Source: Bostrychus sinensis (lineage: Eukaryota; Chordata; Actinopteri; Gobiiformes; Eleotridae). From it: DNA of 64,000 bases. Position numbers and translations under genes: made by a program. This document shows, in pieces, positions 1-11,900 of the stretch (the first letter of the stretch is position 1; each line of letters begins with the position of its first letter). The stretch is taken from the NCBI GenBank assembly GCA_020698575.1, contig CM036255.1:33346411-33410410 (forward strand), in the 5' to 3' direction. Under the pieces are notes generated by a model. The model ran no database searches and was not told where the DNA came from. It saw nothing but the letters and a program-made list of their open reading frames with translations.

Positions 1-291
1 CGATGGCGTCATCTGGCGACTTCTAGCGACTTTTAAGACAGCCAGTAGCGACTTTTCTTATTGAGGAGTTGGCAACACTGACCTTCTGTTTCCTGTTTAG
101 ACCCAGTCTGTGCAATATATATTCCGTGTTGTGCAACTGTACTGACCCTACATTTAACCCTCTCTGTCTCAGTTTGTCTCTCTCTGCAGGAAGTGTAGAC
201 CGAGCAGTGCGAGCTGAGGAGTGAAGTCTAGATGTTGGTTCTTCTTTATTATTGCTTGAGTAACTTCTCTTTTCTCTGTGCTCTTCCTGAG
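1..291. other. intron upstream of e1, no exon seen
   Basis: The somatomedin B exon that must precede e1 is not here: no Cys-rich frame ending in a donor is visible. Positions 1-80 contain three agcgactt/ggcgactt copies and a gttggcaacactg string that suggest an interspersed repeat cut by the window edge; I cannot name it. Confidence 0.5.
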
Positions 292-352
292 GTGAGAGTG
301 CGTGGGTGCAGGACGACTGCGAGGAAATCAAGACGCCCGAATGTCCTGCTGG
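292..352 (+). CDS. enpp2: enpp2 exon e1: linker between SMB2 and catalytic domain
   Basis: Reads ESAWVQDDCEEIKTPECPAG, close to the human stretch that contains WVDDDCEEIK. The acceptor is ctcttcctgag and the donor is gtaact. The start is fixed by a split Gly codon (one base in the previous exon, GT here). The exon opens with GTGAGAG, which itself looks like a donor, but the protein match shows it is coding. The exon leaves 2 bases for the next codon. Confidence 0.9.
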
Positions 353-3300
353 GTAACTCTCTCTGCTCACACGTTTCAACAGAGTTTGTAGCTCGACAAT
401 ATTTTGTACACATGATTATTCTAAGCCTCCTGCCTCCAGTGTCTCCTTTCAGTGGAAAATCCTATGGCTGTGAGTATTTATAGAGAAATAATATATTTTA
501 GGGCTGCACGATACGGAGAAAACATGTGATATTCGATAACGATGTTGAAAATTGCAATGGCGAAATTATTACGATATTTGAAAATAGAGCCTACTTTTGG
601 AACATAGTAAGTTAAATCCACTACATTTCACAAAAATGTAAGTTCCTGTATTTACAAGTCAAAACAGCCACAAAATCAAAACTTAACACAGACTAAACCA
701 GGAATAAAACAAGGCTAAGCTGTGACTAAATTAATTAAATTACCACTAAAACTGGACTTTTTAAACATTTTTATTTAGTCACAACACATGTTCTTTTAAG
801 GCTCTGGTGGAAAATGATTCTTCAGTGTAAATCTCTGTCAGATGAAGACCACAGCGTTATTGTGATATATTTAGATCCTTGCGATACAGATTTTGCGTTT
901 GCTGATATTGCGATAACGATAATTTGACGATATATTGTGCAGCCCTGGTGTATTTGTTTTATCTACAGTGAATAAAACAGACTGGATTGTTGCAGCTCTT
1001 TTTGACTTAAACTCACGTAAGCGCAGCAATTTTCTAATTTCTTATCAGCTACTGTCCCTCTGTCCGTCCATTATCTTCTGCTTTATCCTGGGCCGGGGCG
1101 GGGACAGCAGTCTAAGCGGAGACGCCCAGACTTTCCTCTCCCCGGACACCTCCTCCAGCTCGTTCAAGGGAATCCCAATCCACACGAGAGACATAGTCCC
1201 CCCAGCGTGTCCTAGGTCTTTCTCAGGGCCTCCTCCTTCTTTGTCCTTCTTCCCTTCTTTCTCTTCTTCTTGAGGGAAAGTCATCTTGTGCTCACGCTCA
1301 CAGCAGCTGCAGAACATCACAAACATCACACACACTCGACTACAACTAACAAATTCATTCATTCACTCATTATTACGGTGCCCCAGAAAGCCAAAAGTGA
1401 CCACTACTTTTCAGTCACTAGACATTTGGACACAAATACAAAATGGCGTGACTGCTCCAGAGGTCATTAGGAGATAATTCTGGCACAGCCTGAGTCTGCG
1501 CTGACGCCGGGGGTGACTCTGTGCGTTTATGTTTTGTGTGTTCTCAGTTTTATCCGTCCTCCTCTGATCATGCTGTCAGTGGATGGTTTCAGAGCCTCGT
1601 ACATGAAGAAAGGACGAACGGTGATCCCCAACCTTCACAAACTCAGTACGAATCTATCCATGCATCCATCCAACCATACATACATCCATCCATCCATCCA
1701 TCCATACATACATACATACATCCATGCATCCATCCATCCATACATACATCCATGCATCCATCCATCCATACATACATACATACATACATCTATCCATACA
1801 TACATGCATCCATGCATCCATCCATACATCCCTCCATCCATACATCCATGCATCCATCTGTCTATACATACATACATCCATGCATCCATCTATCCATACA
1901 TACATCCATGCATCCATCCATCCATACATACATACATACATACATCCATACATACATCCATCCATACACACATCCATGCATCCATCCAACCATACATACA
2001 TACATACATACATCCATACATACATCCCTCCATCCATACATCCATGCATCCATCCATCCATACATACATACATACATACATCCATACATACATCCCTCCA
2101 TCCATACATCCATGCATCCATCTGTCTATACATACATACATCCATGCATCCATCTATCCATACATACATCCATCCATCCATCCATACATACATACATACA
2201 TACATACATACATACATACATGCATCCATCCATCCCTACATCCCTACATCCATACATCCCTGATACACACACTCTGTGTAAGTCCACTAAACAGTTTAAT
2301 CTGACAGGAACCTGTGGGACGTCCGCTCCGTACATGAGACCGGTTTATCCGTCCAAAACCTTCCCCAACCTCTACTCTCTGGCCACGGTGAGTCTTCTCC
2401 TTCATTAAGACGTCTAACTGCACCACTGTCTCTGAGTTTACATTCACAGGAGAGAGAGGCAGAAATTAAACAGCAATCAGTGAGTCTCAACCTTTTCACA
2501 CCAGTCCAGTGTTTACTGGGCTAAATAAGGACAAAACAGGGACTAAACCAGGTCTAAACCAGGTCTAAAGCAGGTCTAAACCAGGTCTAAAGTTGGTCTA
2601 AACCAGGTCTAAAGCAGGTCTAAACCAGGTCTAAACCAGGTCTAAACCAGGTCTAAAGTTGATCTAAACCAGGTCTAAACCAGGTCTAAACCAGGTCTAA
2701 AGTTGATCTAAACCAGGTCTAAAGTTGATCTAAACCAGGTCTAAACCAGGTCTAAAGTTGATCTAAACCAGGTCTAAACCAGGTCTAAACCAGGTCTAAA
2801 CCAGGTCTAAACCAGGTCTAAAGTTGATCTAAACCAGGTCTAAACCAGGTCTAAACCAGGTCTAAACCAGGTCTAAAGTTGATCTAAACCAGGTCTAAAG
2901 TTGATCTATACCAGTTCTAAACCAGGTCTAAAGCAGGTCTGAACCAGGTCTAAAGTTGGTCTAAACCAGGTCTAAACCAGGTCTAAAGTTGATCTATACC
3001 AGTTCTAAACCAGGTCTAAAGCAGGTCTGAACCAGGTCTAAAGTTGGTCTAAACCAGGTCTAAACCAGGTCTAAAGTTGGTCTAAAGCAGGTCTAAAGTT
3101 GGTCTGAACCAGGTCTAAACCAGGTCTGAACCAGGTCTGAACCCGGTCTAAAGCAGTCTGGGTCAGTATTGTGTAATGTGAATGTGACCTCCTGATGTTG
3201 TCAGTATAAATGTCTTCCCTTATGCAGTATGGATTATTTATTGTATGCCATCCTTTCTGTCTCCTTGTCTCTGCTCAGGGCCTGTACCCAGAGTCCCATG

Positions 3301-6300
3301 GAATTGTGGGTAACACGATGCACGACCCTGTGTTTAATGCCACCTTCACTCTGAGAGGCAGAGAGAAGCTGAACCATCGCTGGTGGGGAGGACAGCCGGT
3401 CAGTACCACGCACCGAGTCTAAACTTAGACTTTACCTTCACATTAGAGCCTCAGTCTCTGTGTAGTTCTGTGATTAACACTGGCAGTAACTTACACATTT
3501 ATCTTATTCAGAACGACTGTGGTGATGCATTTGTTGTTGTTTCAGATCTGGATCACAGCGGAGAAGCAGGGAGTGAAAGCCGCCTCGTTCTTCTGGCCTT
3601 GGTACTTAAGTTAGTACTGGAGTATTTCCCTTTACAGACTCTGACTCAGAGCAGTCTGGGAGCATCTGCATATTCATGAGGCGCGTACGCATACTAATGA
3701 GCTGAGCATCACAAGGGAGACAGAGGACAATGGACGTAAACACATTAGACAATACCCCCACAACTGGACACATCTGGACACGAGAGAAAAACATCGCTGC
3801 TGCTGAAGTCATGTAGGGACTCGCCACAAAACATCAGAGAAATAGTTTGCATTAAAATCCTTTTTTATTACAGCAGCTACTTTTTTGTTGTTGTAAAAAA
3901 CACACAAATAATTAAATATTTTTTAATATTGTCAAAGCAAAGTGGATTTTTTTGGGGGTAGGGCGGGGGTTTTCACAGCCTTGGGTTTGTCAGAGATCAC
4001 CAACAACATTGGTTTAGATGGATTTGGGATTTTTATGTAGTAACAAAAAGTCACAAGTTTTAATGTTTTTTTAGTGAGAGTTGGTTTTTAGCGAAAAATA
4101 TGATGATTTTAGCGAAAAAATATGTTGTTGGTAATCTCTGACAGACCCAAGGCTGTAATAATCTCCCCTAAAAACATCCACTTTGCTTTGAGAATATTAA
4201 AAATATAACATTTTTTGTCTGTTTTTTACAAAAAAAAAATCTGATGCTTTTACATAAACTTGCATAAAAAGAATAAAAAAATAAATAAAAATATGATAAG
4301 GGCAGAAGTTGATTAATTATGGCAGCAGAGATGTTTGGTTTGTGGACAGACCGACCAAACCAGGAAGTGTTGTTAGGAGGCAGCAGTAGTTTTTCAGATG
4401 TCTCAGTGTTCGTCATCATCAGCGGGACGACAGCTCCTGCGTCAGGGCCAACTTTCTCAGACCACAGTCGCCTCAGCAGCACATCTGCACACAGCTGTCA
4501 GACTCACACAGGCCAGGGTCAGAGGAGCTTCAAACAGAAATACTGTGTATCAGGACGGTCTAAAACCAGGACTAAACCAGGTCTAAACCAGGTCTAAACC
4601 AGGTCTAAAACCAGGACTAAACCAGGAGTAAACCAGGTCTAAACCAGGTCTAAACCAGGTCTAAACCAGGAGTAAACCAGGACTAAACCAGGTCTAAACC
4701 AGGACTAAACCAGGTCTAAACCAGGTCTAAACCAGGAGTAAACCAGGTCTAAACCAGGAGTAAACCAGGACTAAACCAGGTCTAAACCAGGTCTAAACCA
4801 GGACTAAACCAGGAGTAAACCAGGTCTAAACCAGGAGTAAACCAGGACTAAACCAGGTCTAAACCAGGTCTAAACCAGGTCTAAACCAGGAGTAAACCAG
4901 GTCTAAACCAGGTCTAAACCAGGTCTAAACCAGGAGTAAACCAGGTCTAAACCAGGTCTAAACCAGGAGTAAACCAGGTCTAAACCAGGTCTAAACCAGG
5001 ACTAAACCAGGAGTAAACCAGGTCTAAACCAGGTCTAAACCAGGACTAAACCAGGTCTAAACCAGGTCTAAACCAGGTCTAAACCAGGTCTAACCCAGGT
5101 CTAAACCAGGTCTAAACCAGGTCTAAACCAGGAGTAAACCAGGTCTAAACCAGGACTAAACCAGGACTAAACCAGGAGTAAACCAGGTCTAAACCAGGTC
5201 TAAACCAGGTCTAAACCAGGACTAAACCAGGTCTAAACCAGGTCTAAACCAGGTCTAAACCAGGACTAAACCAGGTCTAAACCAGGTCTAAACCAGGACT
5301 AAACCAGGTCTAAACCAGGACTAAACCAGGTCTAAACCAGGTCTAAACCAGGTCTAAACCAGGTCTAAACCAGGACTAAACCAGGTCTAAACCAGGACTA
5401 AACCAGGTCTAAACCAGGTCTAAACCAGGACTAAACCAGGACTAAACCAGGTCTAAACCAGGACTAAACCAGGACTAAACCAGGTCTAAACCAGGTCTAA
5501 ACCAGGTCTAAACCAGGTCTAAACCAGGAGTAACCCAGGTCTAACCCAGGACAGGTCCAGCTGTAGACCCTGCAGTGTTGGTGTGTAGCTCCTGTCTGTG
5601 ACTGAGTGCTGTGTTCTCAGGGTGATTCCTCTGGAGAGAAGGATCCTGACCATCCTGAGCTGGCTACGTCTGCCTGACGACGAGAGGTCAGTCCCCAGCT
5701 CTGCGCCTCCGGGCCCCGCAGATCCTTAAAAAGTCTTCAAAAGTCTTACATTTGATTTGATAAATTTAAAGTGTAACTAAACCCTGAATCAACTTTTTTT
5801 TTTTGCTGATAACTGTATAAAAGGGGCTTTAACAGTGCTGTCTGTTGGTCCATGTCCAACTTTTGACGTTTTAATGTAAACTTATTTAATTCCTGAAATT
5901 CCAGTCTAAAACCGTCTGTGTGCTGCCACCTTAAGGTTACACTGTGTAACTTTTCTCCTAAATATGTGGGGCATACTGACTTGTTTTTGTGATTTTTTGA
6001 GCGATTATAAGGCCTGAGGCGCGATCTGTTGCTCCGAGTGGGGCTTCTGTACTGAGAAACCACCCTCGTAGTTTGGCCGGGAGCGCTCCGCTGTTCAGGA
6101 AAAGTCACGTGACAGGAAACGACTCGCTTTACGACATTCCTCCTTCTGCTCTTATACCTGAGGTGCAGTATAACCAGGAAGCTACTTTTAGCATTGTTAT
6201 TTTCGCCAGTTCGTCAGGGCCGAAGGACACAAGAAGATGAAGACAATGTCGGACGAGGCAAGAAAAAGAAAATGTGAAAGGGACCGCACCAGATCGCAGA

Positions 6301-8393
6301 CAAGAGTCAACATCGGACAGACTTTTGCTCGCTGGCGTCAGATGAGAGACAGAGAAGGCTGCAAATCGGATCACGTTTTTGTTTCTTTATTGTTGGGCAG
6401 GTAAATTAGCCTCTTTATTTTTTCTTTAGAACATGCTTTTTCATACAGTTATTAGTTGTTTTAATGCGACCATTGCGCGATAAGCTAACGCTAGCGCTAA
6501 CTCTATAGAAGATCCAATCAGCGGCCACACAAGTGGTTACAGAAGTTTATACAGTAAATATGAATGCACTCTCTAGTCCCATTGTTAGTTTGACGTAACG
6601 CACGCTCGCACAGTTTCAGAAGGAGGAGGGGCCATAGTGTTTACGTTTTGCGACAGTGCAGTGGCACCTGTGGCCTCTAGAGGCGCAAGACCGGGAATCT
6701 TACACAGTGTAACTTTAAGGTTGAACGTTGGTAGTAAAGTTGAATTTTGCTGTTGATCTAAAAGTGGCAGTTGGTAACAACTACGTCACTCTGCGCTCTG
6801 CAGGCTCGGGTATAAAAGCCCCGCCTTTAGACACGCCCCCGTAGTGAGTTAGGCGTTGGAATTGCGAGCATTGCGAGCATTATCGATAGCGGTTGTCAGG
6901 TTTACTACGCGAGTTTCGGAATTTTTTTTAGCCTTTGCTTATTATGTTAGCCTACATTAGCTATGGCGCTAACGTCACTTTACCACTCAGAAACTGTCCC
7001 CAGTCGGTCCTGCAAAGCCTCCCCGGCGTCGGACACTGCCGAGGCGGCGTCTTGAGCCGGTACGGCTCCGGTCCGCTAGGCTCCACGTTGCCTTCCTCTG
7101 TTTCTGGTGAAGGGGGAGGAGAAAAATCCTCCACCTTCACCAGAAACATAGGAACGCTCTGTAGCCAAACTGCTAGCGTCGCTCTGTCACTCTCCATCTT
7201 TGAATATCTGTCAACTCAAGCTGCGGTCACTGTCAATCACAGGTCCAGACCACGCCCCCCGCTCACCCCCTTCCCTCGGCCCCGCCCATCTGTCTCTGCT
7301 GGGAACTGCATTTTTCAAGTTTTGGCTGTGGGCGGAGTGAGGCTCTAACCCTGGGGTTTAGTTACACTTTAAAGTCTTAAATTGTCTTAAATTGGCTGAA
7401 AATGTCTTAAATTTGAAAAGTGTGTTTTTAAGACCAAGCCATCCGCAACAAGTGTTTTTTGTCTCATAGCATCGTTCTGTGTGCTTTAAAAACATTGTCC
7501 CAGTAACAATCCCTTTCCACTGATGATGTCTGTGCAGGAGAAAGTGAACCAATTTTTGCATTTGGTGTAGTAGAGGTACCGTATTTTCCGCACTACAGGG
7601 CGCACTTAAAAGCCTTCAATCTTCTCAAAAAACGATATATAATATAAATATAATCCAGAGCGCCTTATATATGAATTTATTTACGTAGTCAGGAGCATCG
7701 CGGAGTAATACAAACTGTGCTTCACCATAATATTGCCGTAATCGCCCAACTGTTTAACTCTGACACTGACGATGAAGAATTTGAGGGATTTGTGGACGAG
7801 GAATGAAGTGAAAAAGTGAGTGTATTGTGTTGTATTTTGTTCTAACGTTAACTGAACAGTTGTGAGTTATTGTGTCTCAGATTGTGTTTTTTTTTCACGC
7901 GTTACAACTGAACAAGTTTGGGAGTTATGGCGAACGCGTTGAATAAAGTTTGGCTGACTGATTTATCTGACTGTTTCGCCTTTTAGTCCGGAGCTTTATG
8001 TGAAAAAAGTTCAAAAATAGACCGTTCAATGACAGTGCGCCTTATAATCCAGAGCGCCCTATAGTGTGGAAAATACGGTCGTCTCTTTTATTTATGCAGA
8101 ACAGGGCTGTTTCTGTTCTAGATCCAAACTGTGATTTGAGGACAGCAGCAGTTTCTGTCATGTTTTCTGTTCGTGAGTTGCTCAGATTAAAGTTTGTAAT
8201 TGTTTCTCAGGGATTTTATCAATTTTACATTGCATTTTCAAAAAGTTCTTAAAAAAATTTCACAAACTGTGCAGGAACCCAGACCTCCTCTGATAATCTC
8301 TGTCTCTGCCTGTCTCTCTGTCTCATTTTCTTTGTCTTTGTCTCTCTGTCTCTGCCTATGCCCTCCGTCTCTGACTCCATCTCTCTGACTCTG

Positions 8394-8424
<31 letters not shown>

Positions 8425-8964
8425 GCCCTCTGTCACTGACTCTGTCTCTCTGCCTCTGTCTCTGTCTCATTTTCTTTGTCTCTCTGTCTCTGTCTCTGCC
8501 TATGCCCTCCGTCTCTGACTCCGTCTCTCTGTCTCTGTCTCTGTCTCTCTGCCTCTGTCTCTGTCTCTCTCTCTGTCTCTGTCTCTGCCCTCTGTCACTG
8601 ACTCTGTCTCTCTGTCTCTGTCTCTCTCTCTGTCTCATTTTCTTTGTCTTTGTCTCTCTGTCTCTGCCTATGCCCTCCGTCTCTGACTCCATCTCTCTGC
8701 CTCTGTCTCTGTCTCTCTCATTTTCTCTGTCTCTGTCTCATTTTCTTTGTCTTTGTCTCTCTGTCTCTGCCTATGCCCTCCGTCTCTCTGTCTCTGTCTC
8801 TGTCTCTCTGCCTCTGTCTCTGTCTCTCTCTGTCTCTCTGTCTCTGCCCTCTGTCACTGACTCTGTCTCTCTGTCTCTGTCTCTCTCTCTGTCTCATTTT
8901 CTTTGTCTTTGTCTCTCTGTCTCTGCCTATGCCCTCCGTCTCTGACTCCATCTCTCTGCCTCTG

Positions 8965-8995
<31 letters not shown>

Positions 8996-11900
8996 GTCTA
9001 TGCCCTCGGTCTCTGACTCCGTCTCTCTGCCTCTGTCTCTGTCTCTCTGTCTCTGTCTCTGTCTCTGTCTCTGTCTCTGCCTCTGCCCTCCGTCTCTGAC
9101 TCTGTCTCTCTGCCTCTGTCTCTCTCTCTGTCTCTCTCTCTGTCTCTCAGGCCGTACGTTTACGCTGTGCACTCAGAGCAGCCGGACACATTTGGACACA
9201 GACTGGGGCCCCTCAGCAGTGAGGTGAGTCAGTTTAAAAACAGAATGAGCTCAGAGGCTGCAGGTCCTCGCTGAAGGCTGCAGGAAACTGTCCACTCTTT
9301 ATTCCCACAGTGCTAGCTCTGCTTGTCTCTCCATCCCCCTTTATTATTGTTTCTATATTATTACTGTAATTGCTTGCATGCTATATTAGGGAATAGGGAT
9401 CACCTGTAAATATTCTACTCTCACTTGGATGATATTAATAAAATAAAATAAAAAACTGAACTGATTTTACTGCTGCCATCCTGGTGCTGTTACTGAATCT
9501 GTTTTCAAACCCACCGTTAACCAATAACACTATAGCACAATAGGCCCTTCCACGCTGTAGGAACCTATTGCAGTTCCTATAACCTTTTGAGGAACTGTTG
9601 TGTTTCGTTGCGTTCGCTCATGAGAGGAACTGGGAACTGGGACCACAGCTCCGGTAACTTTTTTATCTCCTACGTCAGAGCAGGGACTTTCCTGTTGGCC
9701 TAAGAACCTTTCAGCGACGTAGTGAGTTGAATTGAATTTTATTTGAATTAGAACTGTGCACATTCATCAACAAATCAGCAGTGAGCATCTACATAAATAT
9801 TCTGGAATTGGCACAAAAGCTAAATTTTAATTTTAACAGCTATTTTACTGTCCTGAGGCAGGTCCCATAAAAACACTCAGTAAACGGCAGCCACACAGAA
9901 GTTAAAAAGCCATGAACAGACATCAGATGGGAACGTCATTTACACAGCCCAATGTGAACCACACAGACTCTGTCTTCTATATAAGACCTTGAGCCCAAGA
10001 GATTAACCTGTAAAAGTATAGGATTTATAACATTATCTCTCATTTGCTTCCCTTTTTTCCAAAGTACATTTTTAGTTCTGTTTCTCTGTGTGAACAGACA
10101 TATCTGAGGTAAAGCAGAGATTTTCTCCAACGTTGTCCACCAGCAGCCATTATCCAACAGCCAATCAGAGCGTCCCTTATTGGAGTGTGCAGCACATTAA
10201 AATCCTTAATAATAAAGCCTATGGGACATCACAAGATCTTTACAAGATTTTACAGAAGATTCCTGTTACAGTACACAATAATTACACAGGTTTACACCAA
10301 CCCAAGTACTTCCTGTTTAAATTCAGTTCTGCTCCTGTTTAACGACGTGGAGACAGGACTAGACCCGGACTAGACCCGGACTAAAGAAGGACTAGAGCAG
10401 GACTAAAGCAGGAGATGACATGGAGACAGAGTGGAGGGTTTTCATCCACGCAGCTGTTGATACGAGGCCCTTCCACTGAGGTCTCTGTGGCTGTGTGAGT
10501 GCTGTAATGCTTCTGTGCTGTGCTCAGTTGGACAACCCTCTGCGTGAGATCGATAACATCATCGGGCAGCTCATGAACGGACTGAAGCAGCTGAACCTGC
10601 ACCGCTGCGTCAACGTCATCATCGTCGGAGATCACGGTGAGAAACTCAGCTCTGTCCACTCGAGCTTTAAGCTTCTGCTCGCACTGAAGAGAATCTGTCG
10701 TCTCTGGGTCACAGAGGTTTGTGTAAGTTTGTGTGTCTGTAAAACAAGGCATTCTGCAAAATTCAAGGCATGGAAAATGCAAATGAATTCGTTTAGTGAT
10801 TGCTGTTTGATTTATCATGAGTACAGTGCTAAAAGAGCTGTAAATTTAGCACGATAGAGGAGCAGATGCAAAGGTTTTGAGAAGGAAAAAGTGCTGTTAT
10901 TTATGCACAGATGGGGTGCTGAAAATAAGATAAAACACTTTAAAAGGGCCCATTTACAAAGATACAACAATAATGTGTTCATTTGAAAACAGTAGCAACA
11001 AAGAGACAGACTTTACCAGCAACACTTAGTTTCTCTCGTATTCCACTGAACTGCAGCTGTCTTTAAACTTCAGCTTCCATGAGTCTGTTCCACATCTTAT
11101 TATATGTATTGCTAATAGTTATTTATATTTATCTATGAAAGTAGGTTTGTTATAGATTTAATGGAAGGGTAATATACATTTTGTATTAATTTGGTATGAT
11201 AATTGTATGTTGGGATTGATAATGGTACAAGGAGCCTGTTCTCGATCCTGATTGGATGATGTTTTTGGAGGCGGTACCTGAACTTATAAAAGGTGGAGGG
11301 AAAGGGCTGTCCTCAAGCCTGATGAAGGTCTGACTGACTGAAACATTGCTCAATAAATGATTAAATGAAGAGTGAGACAGTGTGCGGGAGCTTTATGATC
11401 TATTCAAGTAAAGTACTCCTCCTCCTACACACCTGTCGTTATCTCAGGTGTGCAGAGACTACCTTAAAACGTCTGTTCCCCATCTTTAAAGTCCCTACAG
11501 TGGCCATACGGTGTACCCAGGATGATGGTGTCGCAGAGTTAGTCCACTTGTTAAATTGTGTTGTATCCCCAGCACTGACTCAGTCGTGTGGAGTCTGATG
11601 CAAGTCTGGCCCACTTAAAGTTGCGTTGTCCCTCTTCAAACTGTCGCCTAACACGTCTACAAAAAACACAAGATGCTTCCTCTGTCTTTCCCTCATTCAG
11701 TGTGTGTCAGTGTTAAAACTCTCTCACATCCATCTCTTCATCTGCTGCAGTTGACTGACAGGCTGCACCGGGTCGAAGCTCTGTGCTCGCGCTCTGACGC
11801 TCGCTAAACTCTTGTTTACATCAGGACGTGCTTTTACCTCTCAGCTCTTAGTTCTTAGTTCTTGTCTCTGTGTTTCAGGGATGGAGGAGGCCCACTGCGA

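Noticed and set aside
190..232. Possible exon after tctctctctgcag at about 189
   Set aside because: The following bases contain stops in the needed phase and do not resemble a somatomedin B domain.
1513..2408. Open frames of 179-295 codons around the ATCC array (HPSIHTYIH, WMDAWMYV)
   Set aside because: They begin in or antisense to exon e2 and continue through the microsatellite; not coding past the e2 donor.
6935..7348. 137-codon open frame within the TTAA element, downstream of tataaaag
   Set aside because: Composition and low similarity suggest GC-rich non-coding transposon interior; no transposase motif seen.
8249..9227. SLSLCLCLS and RDRETE-type open frames
   Set aside because: CTCTGT microsatellite translated in both directions, running into exon e7 in the wrong frame.
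9224..10527. Search for the polybasic alternative exon of mammalian autotaxin-alpha
   Set aside because: No Lys/Arg-rich frame with AG/GT borders is visible before exon e8.
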